A stretch of 64,000 nucleotides of DNA from Pelagomonas calceolata (taxonomy: Eukaryota > Sar > Pelagophyceae > Pelagomonadales > Pelagomonadaceae), in the NCBI GenBank assembly GCA_918797485.1, contig CAKKNE010000002.1, positions 2,880,501 to 2,944,500 of the forward strand, in the 5' to 3' direction. Below the pieces are notes generated by a model. That model was not told where the DNA came from and searched no databases. It was given only the letters and a program-made list of their open reading frames with translations. Both the position numbers and the translations under genes were made by a program. The number at the start of each line of letters is the position of its first letter. The stretch's first letter is position 1. Of the stretch, positions 27,153 through 35,894 are shown piece by piece.

Positions 27153-28451
27153 ATGGGCCTCCTCGACACGACCACCGCGTTACCGACGGAGCCGACCTGG
27201 GGCGCCGCCCTCCGGACCATCGAAAGGGAGCGGACGATGCCGGCCTGGGAGCGCATCGGCCAGAAGGCACCGGCCCGGGACCACATCTTCACGCATTATG
27301 AAAAAAGGGGCCACTTCAACGCGTTATTACAAAGAGACAACGATCCCAAAAGAGAACAAAAATTCAGAGATAACCGCGACGCCGCCTTCACGGCCAAGCA
27401 GGCTCGGTGCAAGCAACAGCAAGCCTCGTTCGACATCGTCTCCCACCGCCAGACGGGCGGTTTAAGGCCCGTGCCCGCTTCCGATCAACAAAAAAATGGA
27501 AAACCGAAGCCGCCCGACACGAACACGAAGTGGAACATTATTACTCATGTCGGGCGCGAGGGCTGCGAGCCGTTTACTTCTTCAAAAGATCGTTTAGCAG
27601 CGGCCCACGGCGAATTGTTGCCGGCTTCTTGGAAACGACGCGAGTATGACATCGTATCCACGAAATACAACAATAACCATACCGCGAGACACCACCGCGA
27701 CCGCGAAAATGCCAAACACAAGGCGCAAAAGAAGTTCTGGGAGACTAGGGATTTTGACTTTATCAAAATTAAGTATCATGACGACGACAAGGAGTCGGAC
27801 TTCCAGCAGCAGCGGTCTCATTTAAATTCGATCGCGGGCGCCGGCGCGATGGCGAAATTACCGCCGGCCATGCAGTACTGCGAAGGAGCTGCTTATAATC
27901 TAGTGAGCCACGAAATCAAGGACGCGTCGAAGCTCGAGGTGTCGAACGCCGTGACGAATTCCGGAGTGGCGTCGAAGATGGGCGCTGCGGTCGACAAGCA
28001 CCACAAGCACGTCGCGGAGGAACGCTACCAGCGCGACAAGCGTCGAGCTTTACAACGGTTCAACAAGACGTCGCACCTCAAAGAGATGATGGACGGGCGG
28101 CACCACGACTACGACGTCGTTACCGGAGAAAGCTTCTACGGGCGGAACCCGAAGTTCCGGGCGCCTTCTCGCCTGCAGCGCGCGCCGACGACGTGGGACC
28201 GCCTCGCGGCGTCGGGCCCCGTCTATTCTGGCACGATTGCTGGTAAGCGCGGCGCGACGTCAAAGGCCGCGGGCGCTGCAGCGGCGTCGCCGGCCTTCTC
28301 CATGCGGCCCCAGGCTGGCTCGGCGTCGTCGCGGCCGGCGTCGTCCGTGCCCGTCGTCGCCCGCGCGTCGCCGCGCGTCGTCGACGCGCCGGTCGCGCCC
28401 GCGCCCTCGAAGCCGGCCGTGCCTCGTCTGAAAATCCCGGCGCAGTCCTAA
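27153..28451 (+). CDS. Basic protein with repeated YDIVS-type motifs, possibly flagellum-associated
   Basis: The 432-aa protein starts MGLLDTTTALP. It carries several spaced copies of an aromatic motif: FNALLQRDNDPKREQKFRDN, FDIVSHRQTGG, YDIVSTKYNNNHTARHHRDR, FDFIKIKYHDDDKESDF, YNLVSHEIKDAS and YDVVTGESFYG. Between them are His/Lys/Arg-rich stretches. The last 90 residues are Ala/Ser/Pro-rich and disordered. Similar motif arrays occur in axonemal microtubule inner or associated proteins of protists as I recall them, so a flagellar role is possible. No domain was recognised with certainty. Confidence 0.75.
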   Translation: MGLLDTTTALPTEPTWGAALRTIERERTMPAWERIGQKAPARDHIFTHYEKRGHFNALLQRDNDPKREQKFRDNRDAAFTAKQARCKQQQASFDIVSHRQTGGLRPVPASDQQKNGKPKPPDTNTKWNIITHVGREGCEPFTSSKDRLAAAHGELLPASWKRREYDIVSTKYNNNHTARHHRDRENAKHKAQKKFWETRDFDFIKIKYHDDDKESDFQQQRSHLNSIAGAGAMAKLPPAMQYCEGAAYNLVSHEIKDASKLEVSNAVTNSGVASKMGAAVDKHHKHVAEERYQRDKRRALQRFNKTSHLKEMMDGRHHDYDVVTGESFYGRNPKFRAPSRLQRAPTTWDRLAASGPVYSGTIAGKRGATSKAAGAAAASPAFSMRPQAGSASSRPASSVPVVARASPRVVDAPVAPAPSKPAVPRLKIPAQS

Positions 28452-28942
28452 CCGTATTCTTCGTTTTAGATGTAGTCTTCTTGACGAGTTTGGCAAGTTC
28501 GCCTTGCCTTGCTTCGAGGTCTAGCTTCGAGGTAGGGCCACCTACTCGTAGCCGCGAGCCGACGCGGGGTTGTAGATCGGGGTTGTGGGTCTGCGCTACC
28601 GGCCCGCCCCAAGCCCTCATACGCCGTCGCCCCGAATTGGAGTCTTCGTGTGGCCGATGGTATTGATGTTGACCTCGGAAGGGCCAGATGATCGCCCGCT
28701 GGGCTCCTGAGAAAGCGCTGCGTAGTTGATTTTGCGGGCATATTACTACCGCATTGATCATCTGTGTGCAGCGCAAACCGTCGCAGTAGCAGTAGGGTGT
28801 CGTGACGTCTCACGTCCTTGACGCGCAACGCCAACGGTACGCTCTGCTCCAAGCAAAGCGCCGCAGCGTTGTACCTTCATCTGACCTGTAAGCGACGCCT
28901 GACGCTCGCTGCGCCGTAGTCAACCGGCGCACGTAGACAGTC
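28452..28942. other. Intergenic region upstream of the uricase fusion gene
   Basis: These 491 bp between two plus-strand genes hold the promoter of the uricase fusion. I see no palindrome copy, repeat, RNA gene or coding sequence. Confidence 0.45.
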
Positions 28943-31236
28943 ATGGCCTGGCGCCAAGCCCTACCACGCCTCGCCGCCGCAACCACTGCACCCGCCGCGT
29001 CGCTCGCCCTGTGCGAGGCGCAACGAAAGACAGATTATGATCTAGCGAGGCACCAGCACGGCAAGACGCGCGTGCGCGTTCTTAAAGTAAGAAGGGAGGG
29101 CGGCGTCCACGCCATCTCCGAGTACAAGGTGGAAACGACCTTATTCTCGCCCGCTTATGATCGGGTGTTTACGAAGGGCGACAACACCGATTTAGTGGCG
29201 ACGGACACGCAGAAGAACACCGTGTACATCGTCGCCAAGCGCACGGACGCGTCGACGCCCGAAGCCTTCGGCGTGGCCCTGTGCGAGCACCTGCTCAAGG
29301 AGTACCCGATCCTATCGGGCTGCCGCGCGGACGTTGAGAGCGTCGAGTGGGCGCGGGCCTGCGTCGACGGGCGGAACGGCGCCCAGCCGCACGTGCACGG
29401 CTTCCTGCGTTCGGAACCGGAGCGGCAAGTGGCCTCTGTCAGCATGACCCGAGGCCAGGGCCCGAAGGTCGAGTCATCGATCGAAGGTCTCGTCGTCCTG
29501 AAGACGACGCAGTCCGGCTTCGAGGGCTACCTCAAGGACAAGTACACGTTACTCCCCGACACGCAAGAGCGGTGCATGGCGACGGAGATGACGGCCTCCT
29601 GGAACTACGCGCAGCTGCCGCAGGATTTTGGTGCTGCTCGAAACAACGTGCGCCGCCAGATCCTGAAGGGTTTCTTCGGCGAGCCGGCGACGGGCGTCTA
29701 CTCCGCGTCGCTCCAGGAGTCGATCTACGACGCCGGCTGCCTTGTGTTAGATGCGGTGCCCGAGGTGAAGCAGATCGAGATCGACACGCCGAACCTGCAC
29801 TACTTACCGGCCAAGCTGCTCGACGCCGTCGGCGAAAAGTTCGAGGACGACGTCTTCATTCCCACCTCGGAGCCGTCCGGCTCCATCAACTGCATCGTGG
29901 CGCGCGGCGCCGGCGGCCGGCCGACGACTACCGCTCCGACGTCGGGGCCCAAGTTGTCTGTTGAGACGAAGCCCGTATCTCTCAACGTGGCCGACGCCCA
30001 GGCGCGCGCTGCCGAAGAAATACGAGGTGCAATTATTACTCCTAAAGCCAACTCGTGCCCCATGGCGGTGCGACTGGCGTGGCACGCGTCGGGCACCTTC
30101 GATAAAAATGATGGCTCTGGTGGTTCGGATGGAGCGACGATGCGGTTTGCTCCCGAACGCGAAGACGGCGCGAACGCCGGCCTAGGCATCGAGCGCGACA
30201 TCCTGCAGCCCGTCAAAAGGGCGGTGCCCGAGGTGTCGACGGCGGACATCTGGACGTTGGCGGGGGCGCAGGCCGTCGAGGTATGTGGCGGCCCTCGCAT
30301 CAATCACGCGATGGGTCGCAAAGACGCGACGTCCGGTGCACAATGCCCGCCTGTGGGCCGGCTGCCGGACGCCAGCCAGGGCGCGGACCATCTGAGAGAT
30401 GTCTTCTACCGCATGGGCTTTGACGACCGCGAGATCGTTGCATTAAGCGGCGCGCACACGCTCGGCCGCTGCCATAAAGTAAGAAGCGGCTTCGACGGGC
30501 CCTGGACGTCGAACCCCCTCAAATTTGATGGGGAGTACTTCCGGAACCTCATGACCAAGGACTGGGTGCCGCGGGACTGGGACGGGCCCCTCCAGTATAC
30601 CGATAAGGAGTCGCATTCGTTGACGATGCTCCCTTCCGACTTGGCATTGAAGGAGGACCCGGCGTTCGCCGTTTATGCGTCCAAGTACGCCGCCGACGAG
30701 TCCCTGTTCTTCGAGGACTTCAAGAAAGCTTTCGAGAAGCTCATCAGTCTGGGCACGACGGCGGCGCCCGCCTCGACTGATCTTGACGACGCCGCCGCGA
30801 AGGTCCGGGAGGAGTGCATGCACGGCTCTCTCGAGCACGCGCAGACCGCCTGGCGCCCGGGCGTCGACGCCAACTCCTATGATGCCGGCTCGCGCCGCAC
30901 GGCGCTGCACAAGGCGGCGTGCGTTCCGGCGTCCTTGTTCGAGTTGTGGAGTGTCGACATCGGGCGCCAACGTAGCGTTTGTTACACAGGTTCTGGGGCC
31001 ACTCGCACATCGTTCCTTGGCTCGTCGACGACCTCGGCGCCGCCGTCGACGCGACGGACTCGGCCGGCGACACCGCGTTACATGATGCGGCGCGCTTCGG
31101 CCACGCCAACGTCGTGTCCGAGCTGCTCGCCCGCGGCGCCTCGCCGAACGCGCGCAACGCCGCCGGCAAGACCCCGGGAGAAGTGGCCGCGGAGAACGGG
31201 CACGCGTCCGCGCTCCGCCGCTTCCTCGAGAAGTAG
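28943..31236 (+). CDS. Urate oxidase - ascorbate/cytochrome c peroxidase - ankyrin fusion, two exons
   Basis: Exons 28943-30918 and 30990-31236 give 740 aa. Residues about 28-322 are a whole uricase: Lys41 and Thr87 of the catalytic pair, Phe193, Arg210, Gln258 and Asn284/His286 (TPNLHY) are all present. Residues about 345-605 are a class I heme peroxidase closest to ascorbate peroxidase: distal Arg377, Trp380, His381 in VRLAWHASG, proximal His505 in LSGAHTLGR, Arg514, Trp521 and the Asp566 partner. Residues about 620-740 hold ankyrin repeats (TALHKAAFWGHSH, TALHDAARFGHANVVSELLA). Uricase makes H2O2; the attached peroxidase would remove it. The head MAWRQALPRLAAATTAP resembles a mitochondrial presequence and the C-terminus lacks SKL, so it may work outside peroxisomes. 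One continuous frame links uricase and peroxidase. Confidence 0.92.
30919..30989 (+). other. Spliceosomal intron between peroxidase and ankyrin parts
   Basis: The 71-bp intron starts GTGCGTTCC and ends GTTACACAG. Splicing joins GC to G and yields the canonical ankyrin phrase TALHKAAFWGH. The end ACACAG is like the introner tip, but the introner core is absent. Confidence 0.85.
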
Positions 31237-31340
31237 GCGTCTCCCGCCGCAAGCTGTACATGTTATTCCCTGTCCCCCTTCCCCTCCCACGAACTAACCA
31301 CGACGGAAATCTACACAGTCGATACTTATGGCATAAGGCG

Positions 31341-31631
31341 TCAGTAGCTCCTCTCCGTCCGGCGCCGCCAGTTCACCGGGTCGGGGTCAAACACGAACGC
31401 CGAGTCGTCCAGGAACATGAGGTCCACGAGCAGCATGATGCCGAGGAAGATGACCACCGTCGTCCACTGGATCCAGAGCACGGACGACCTGCGTGGTATT
31501 GCGTCCTTCGTCGGCCTCCGCGCCATCGACGCGATGGGCGTGAACGTTGATTTCCACACGGAGTTGCACGCAAAAGCGCAGAGCGTGAACAATAACATCA
31601 GGAAGACCGTGAGGCCGTGGCGGAAAGCCAT
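31341..31631 (-). CDS. Small two-helix membrane protein, two exons
   Basis: Exon 1 is 31631-31570 and exon 2 is 31488-31341; the spliced product is 69 aa. It starts MAFRHGLTVFLMLLFTLCAF and continues SSVLWIQWTTVVIFLGIMLL, with a polar tail FDPDPVNWRRRTERSY. Two membrane helices make up most of it. The intron length (81) is a multiple of three and has no stop, so an unspliced 96-aa form is also open; the introner signals inside it favour splicing. Such short proteins often belong to respiratory or ER complexes. No family assigned. Confidence 0.65.
   Translation of the reverse strand: MAFRHGLTVFLMLLFTLCAFACNSVWKSTFTPIASMARRPTKDAIPRRSSVLWIQWTTVVIFLGIMLLVDLMFLDDSAFVFDPDPVNWRRRTERSY
31489..31569 (-). 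other. Spliceosomal intron, introner-derived
   Basis: On the minus strand the 81-bp intron begins GTGCAACT then CCGTGTGGAAATCAACG, clearly the introner end CTGTGTGGAAATC, and carries GTCGATGGCGCGGAGG followed by CGACGAAGGACGC, matching the intact introner (GTCGATGGCGTGGAGG, CGACGCGATG). It ends ACCACGCAG. The flanking duplication is no longer recognisable. Confidence 0.75.
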
Positions 31632-32090
31632 GGCGGTCCTAGGCGGCGTCGCGCCGGCGGCTGCCGATGGGTGGTGGGTTGTGCTGGCCGCTTATCGGTG
31701 AGTCGGCGTTTGCTCAGGTTGCAGCAATCGCTTCAGACGTACAAATGATTGCAAACCGTGCTCTGCGATGGCTACTGCGTCGCTTTGCTGCGGCAAAAGC
31801 AACTGGGCTGGGAGGCGTGAGAAACCCGATTTGACGAGCTGTTTTTCGAGCGAGGAGAAAAACGCGTAATGCAGGCGTCTATAGCAGTCGCACAAGATTG
31901 CATACAAGCCTTTTAAGCCGAGCCGGATCACGGACCGCCGAGCACCAAACTCAGACCTCGCTCAGGCAATTCGCCCTGCTGGCGCGGTTTCTACAGACGA
32001 CACGGTGCCCAAACGTATATAACAAGCATCGCTGAAGCCATCTAGTTACCATACAAGCGCAGCGAGCGCGCCACACGGCTGTCAAGCACC
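31632..32090. promoter_or_regulatory. Divergent intergenic region upstream of COX10
   Basis: These 459 bp separate the small membrane protein and COX10. AAACCCGATTTGA lies at 31822-31834, 256 bp before the COX10 ATG, as also seen upstream of RFC1. No palindrome copy or RNA gene is seen. Confidence 0.4.
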
Positions 32091-33392
32091 ATGCTGCTGC
32101 TGCACCTCAGGCGCCCGGCTGGGCGCCTAGCGGCGCGGCGCCTCAAATCAATCGCCGCGACGCCCGAAACGGCACCAGATATCGTGATCGTGAACCCGCT
32201 CAAGACCGCGGCGCCCGCGTCCACCTTGGTAATAGACCTCCCCGACCGCTCGGCGCTGACGCCCTCGCAATTCATCAGTATAGCCGGCGAGCTCGGCAAG
32301 AGTAGATTGAGCGGCTTCGTGGCCATGACGGGCGCCATGGGCTATGCCGCGACTGGGGCGCCTTTATTGGCGCCCGGCTTCGCGCTGACAACTTTGGGCG
32401 TCTTCGGCACGTCGTGCGCCGCGAACGCGTTGAATCAAATCCGGGAGACGGAGCGGGACGCGCGCATGGCGCGGACGCGGAAGCGGCCCCTGCCGTCCGG
32501 GCGATGCTCGCCCGAGTTCGCCGCGGCCTTCGCAACGGCAGCCGGCGGCGCCGGCGCGTCGGCGCTAGCTGTTTTGGATCCCGTGGCGTCGGCCCTAGCC
32601 GTCGGCAACATGGCCTTGTACGCGGGCGCGTATACGTCGCTGAAACCGAAATCAGAGATCAACACGTGGGTCGGCGCCGTCGTCGGCGGCGTACCTCCAC
32701 TCATCGGCTGGGCCGCCGCCGGCGGGGCCCTGTACGGTCCCACGTCCCAAATACACGCCGAAACGTTACTCCAAATGGAGCCCGCGGCGATGCTCATGGC
32801 CACGCCGGCGGAGCCGTGGTTGTTGGCCGGTGCTTTGTATCTCTGGCAGTTCCCCCACTTTTTCGCCTTGGCCTGGGTCCATCGCACGGATTATGGCCGA
32901 GGGAACTTCGCAATGGTGCCTTGTAATGATCCTTCTGGCGTGAGGACGGCGAACTTGATACTGAGGTACGGCCTCTACTCGTCGGTCTTCCCCTTCGCCG
33001 CGGTGGCCATGGGCGCCGCGTCGCCCATGTTCGCCGTCGAGGGCTGCTTGTTAAATGGCGCTCTAGTAGCTGCCTCGATGCGCTTCCGACAAAAAAGGAC
33101 AACAGAAAACGCGCGGACGGTCTTCCGCATCACGCTCGCGTATCTGCCTCTCCTACTCTTCTTCCTGCTATTGCATTCCGAAAGGTTAACGAGGGACGAG
33201 GAAGGTAGACCGGCCAAGTCGCCGACGCTGGGGGACGCGATGCGTCCAATCAATGACTTGGGGAGGATGCTCTGCCTCCACGAACTCCACCCAGCGACTC
33301 AGCGGCGGCGCGCGTCGACCGACGCCGACACGCCTTCATTTTGTCCAGTCGATACTGGCGGGAAGAAGGACTTGCCGGGGACGCGGCGATAG
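32091..33392 (+). CDS. COX10: Protoheme IX farnesyltransferase
   Basis: The 433-aa enzyme makes heme O from heme B for cytochrome c oxidase in the mitochondrial inner membrane. The basic head MLLLHLRRPAGRLAARRLKS is a presequence. The first prenyl-binding motif is NQIRETERDARMARTRKRPL; the second region includes YTSLKPKSEINTWVGAVVGG and VPPLIGW. WQFPHFFALAWVHRTDYGRG is the third hallmark. About eight hydrophobic helices are present. The last 60 residues (after LLHSERLTRDEEGRP) are polar and beyond the family's usual end. Confidence 0.95.
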   Translation: MLLLHLRRPAGRLAARRLKSIAATPETAPDIVIVNPLKTAAPASTLVIDLPDRSALTPSQFISIAGELGKSRLSGFVAMTGAMGYAATGAPLLAPGFALTTLGVFGTSCAANALNQIRETERDARMARTRKRPLPSGRCSPEFAAAFATAAGGAGASALAVLDPVASALAVGNMALYAGAYTSLKPKSEINTWVGAVVGGVPPLIGWAAAGGALYGPTSQIHAETLLQMEPAAMLMATPAEPWLLAGALYLWQFPHFFALAWVHRTDYGRGNFAMVPCNDPSGVRTANLILRYGLYSSVFPFAAVAMGAASPMFAVEGCLLNGALVAASMRFRQKRTTENARTVFRITLAYLPLLLFFLLLHSERLTRDEEGRPAKSPTLGDAMRPINDLGRMLCLHELHPATQRRRASTDADTPSFCPVDTGGKKDLPGTRR

Positions 33393-33424
33393 CGTCTAAC
33401 ATGTGTGTGTTATATATTTTGACC

Positions 33425-33991
33425 TTACGCACTGCTCGACGCCGTTTCTTCGCGGGCGCGGAGCGCGGCTTGCGCGTCTTGCAGATAGGCTGCAACGGCC
33501 TTTGTGAGCGGGTGCGCGCTTCCGAGCACGCGCCGCGCGATCGGAGCCGTGTCCTCGAGCGTCGTCACGCTCTCACGAAGATCGTCGAGCGTGGCGCTGG
33601 GGTCATTGTAGAGCGCGTTCGCATAGACCGCGCTCATCCTGAGCGTCATATCATAATTATTATTTCCGAGAACGCGTCGCGCCACGGGCGTCATTTTGCG
33701 TAGTAGGGACTTGGCTTCTTCGAAGCGGTTTACTTGAATCAGCATCGACGAGTAGTTAAATGCTGCCGTAATGGTTTCAACATGTGCTTCGCCATAAAGC
33801 TCCAAACGGCGTGAGTATACGTCCTGCCGGATGCGTATGCCATCTTCAAGCCGACCGATATCCTCATACGCAGTCGCAAGATTGCTCTGACTCATGAGTA
33901 TGCTTGCTTCTGCTACGCCAATTCGCCGGTAAATAGACAACTGGGCCTCTTTCACGGGCAACGCGTCCTCGTGGTGGCCTGCTTCGGTCAA
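33425..33991 (-). pseudogene. C-terminal fragment of a kinesin-light-chain-like TPR protein
   Basis: The frame reads LTEAGHHEDALPVKEAQ, then LATAYEDIGRLEDGIRIRQ, NYSSMLIQVNRFEEAKSLL and the end TAPIARRVLGSAHPLTKAV. These are TPR_12 repeats of a very large family in algae such as Aureococcus, as far as I recall. Homology begins abruptly in mid-repeat at 33991, with no start codon, exactly where the Gfo/Idh fragment starts on the other strand. It is a 5'-truncated copy, 188 codons long, without internal stops, so it may still be transcribed. Confidence 0.7.
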
Positions 33992-34735
33992 TACGTGTTA
34001 AGCGAGAAGCCGCTCGCCCCCAGCGTCGCCGTCGCGACGAAGACAATCGACGCAGCGAAGGAGGCCAACGCCCTCGGCCGTTGGGGCGTGGCCGAGAACT
34101 ACCGCTTCGAGCCGGCCGTGGAACGACTGGCTTCTGCAGACATCGGCACCGTCCGATCGGTTCGACTGAGCGTCGGCGCGCCGATTACTGAAGGAAATCC
34201 CTACGCGCAAACGGCCTGGCGGCAGTCACCAGATCATGTCGGCGCTTACTTCGGCGACGCCGGCCCGCACTACGTCGCCGCTTTGCGCGCGGCCGTCGGT
34301 TCCGCCCCAAGAGGCGTCCGCGCCCTGGCCACGCAAGGCTCACAAGTCGTGCCCGCGCCGGACGCCGTCGCGGCTGTCATGACGTTCCCGGGCGACGTCT
34401 TGGGAACGCTCCATTGTTCATTCCACCCCAAGGCTCCGAAGAGATTCGAGTTGGTCGTCGACGGCGACAAGGGCACGGCGTCGATGATTCGCACGGAAGC
34501 CGTGGGAACCGGCATTTTCGGCTACTCCGTCGACGTCAACAACGGCGAGCATTCGTTCTGTCCCTTCTCGGGCGTGCCTCGCGAGCTCTCGGCTTTCATT
34601 ACAGCCGTCCGCAAGGGCGGCCCGGTCCCGCGCGCTTTATCGGCGACGGAGGCGCTCGTCGACCTGAAGGTCGTGGAAGCGATCTGCGACGCGGCGGCCG
34701 CGAAGTCGGCCGCGGGAACGCGCGTCGCTGCCTAG
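33986..34735 (+). pseudogene. C-terminal two thirds of a Gfo/Idh/MocA oxidoreductase
   Basis: The sequence GQYVLSEKPLAPS is the well-known motif after the Rossmann fold (usually GKHVLCEKPLA). It continues with GVAENYRFEPAVERLAS, TAWRQSPDHVGAYFGDAGPHY, which carries the catalytic-region His, and the substrate-binding sheet to VVEAICDAAAAKS. The NAD-binding N-terminal 90-100 residues are missing: upstream DNA encodes the TPR fragment on the other strand. No internal stop is seen. As it stands it cannot bind a dinucleotide. Confidence 0.75.
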
Positions 34736-34775
34736 AGGATTAAGTGTACATATACGAGTCTCGAGTCTTACGCTT

Positions 34776-34799
34776 GCTAGTGTCTTACTGGATTTAGCT
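34776..34799 (+). promoter_or_regulatory. 24-bp promoter palindrome, copy d (diverged right arm)
   Basis: The left part GCTAGTGTCTTAC matches perfectly; the right part reads TGGATTTAGCT in place of AGGNCGCTAGC. It lies 128 bp before the HAD hydrolase ATG and 40 bp after the Gfo/Idh fragment. Confidence 0.6.
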
Positions 34800-34927
34800 G
34801 CGATTTTGTGATGACGTTTTGCAAGTGCGCTCGCGGTCAATCGTTGCCATCGTTGTGCAGCGATAGCGACGTGCCTCCCAGCACTTGTCCCGCTAAGTTG
34901 CACAAGCAGGGAGCATCGCTGCTGCAC

Positions 34928-35875
34928 ATGGTACGCCTATTGCTGCCCTCAATCGCAATGGCGCTTGCTGCACCACCCAGCGGACCTGCAAAGCACACCC
35001 TGAAAAAGCTCGTCGCATTCGATCTCGACGGTACGCTGTTGAATCCGGAGCACCGCCTCACGCAGCCGACGCTGGACAAATTGCGAGAGCTCGACGGTCT
35101 CGGCGTGAGCATCGTATTTGCTACCGGGAGGTCAGCACCCGCGGTGTACGAGCATGTTGCGGCGCTCGGGATCCAATCAACACTGCCATGCGTGCTGTAC
35201 AACGGCGCGGTCTGCTACGCGTTTCCTCAACCATGCGATAGCGCAAAGGACGCCGCTGCACGAAAGGAGGAACTCTTTTCGTTAGGCATCGACCTCGCCG
35301 ACGCGGCTGAGGTGTGCGCATTTGCGGCAGAGCGGGGGTTGCTGGTGCAGTATTACGTGGGCGATCACATCTACGTCCGGCCGACGTGCGACGAACATAG
35401 AGATCTGGTACGGCGATATCATGAGTTGACCGGCGCTTCTCACACGAGCGTCGAAGAATATCCTCTCACCGAGAGCCCAGCAAAAATGCTCCTCATGACG
35501 GACGATCCCGACGGCGTCCTGAGCACTGTGCGCGAGGCCCAGGCCTCAGGAGCCTTGCCGAGTGGGCTCGCGTCGATCCGCGGCTCGCCGCCGTTCTTCG
35601 TCGAGATGCTTGGACAGGGCGTCTACAAGGGCTCGGGCCTCGCTAAGTTATGCGAGCGGCGCGGCGTCGCCATGGCGGACGTCGTAGCCTTCGGCGATGG
35701 AGAAAATGACGTAGAGTTCGTACGCGACGCGGGCCTCGGCGTCGCAATGAAAAATGGAAGGGACGCCGTCAAACAGGTTGCCGGCCGCGTAACTGCACGG
35801 ACGAACGCCGAGGACGGCGTCGCCCACGAACTCTCGATGTTGCAGGCGGAGGGCGTCCTCCCCCAAAGAAACTAA
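34928..35875 (+). CDS. Cof-type HAD hydrolase (sugar or cofactor phosphatase)
   Basis: The 315-aa protein starts MVRLLLPSIAMALAAPPSGP, a signal-like head that may route it to an organelle. HAD motif I is FDLDGTLLNPEH, motif II VFATGRSAP, motif III the Lys in SPAKMLLMTDD, and motif IV FGDGENDVEFVRDAG. The cap domain type is IIB as in Cof/YbiV. The frame is open from 34808 but ATG 34928 precedes the head. It converges on the long coiled-coil gene, 19 bp away. Confidence 0.92.
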   Translation: MVRLLLPSIAMALAAPPSGPAKHTLKKLVAFDLDGTLLNPEHRLTQPTLDKLRELDGLGVSIVFATGRSAPAVYEHVAALGIQSTLPCVLYNGAVCYAFPQPCDSAKDAAARKEELFSLGIDLADAAEVCAFAAERGLLVQYYVGDHIYVRPTCDEHRDLVRRYHELTGASHTSVEEYPLTESPAKMLLMTDDPDGVLSTVREAQASGALPSGLASIRGSPPFFVEMLGQGVYKGSGLAKLCERRGVAMADVVAFGDGENDVEFVRDAGLGVAMKNGRDAVKQVAGRVTARTNAEDGVAHELSMLQAEGVLPQRN

Positions 35876-35894
35876 GTCTATCACATGTTGTCAC

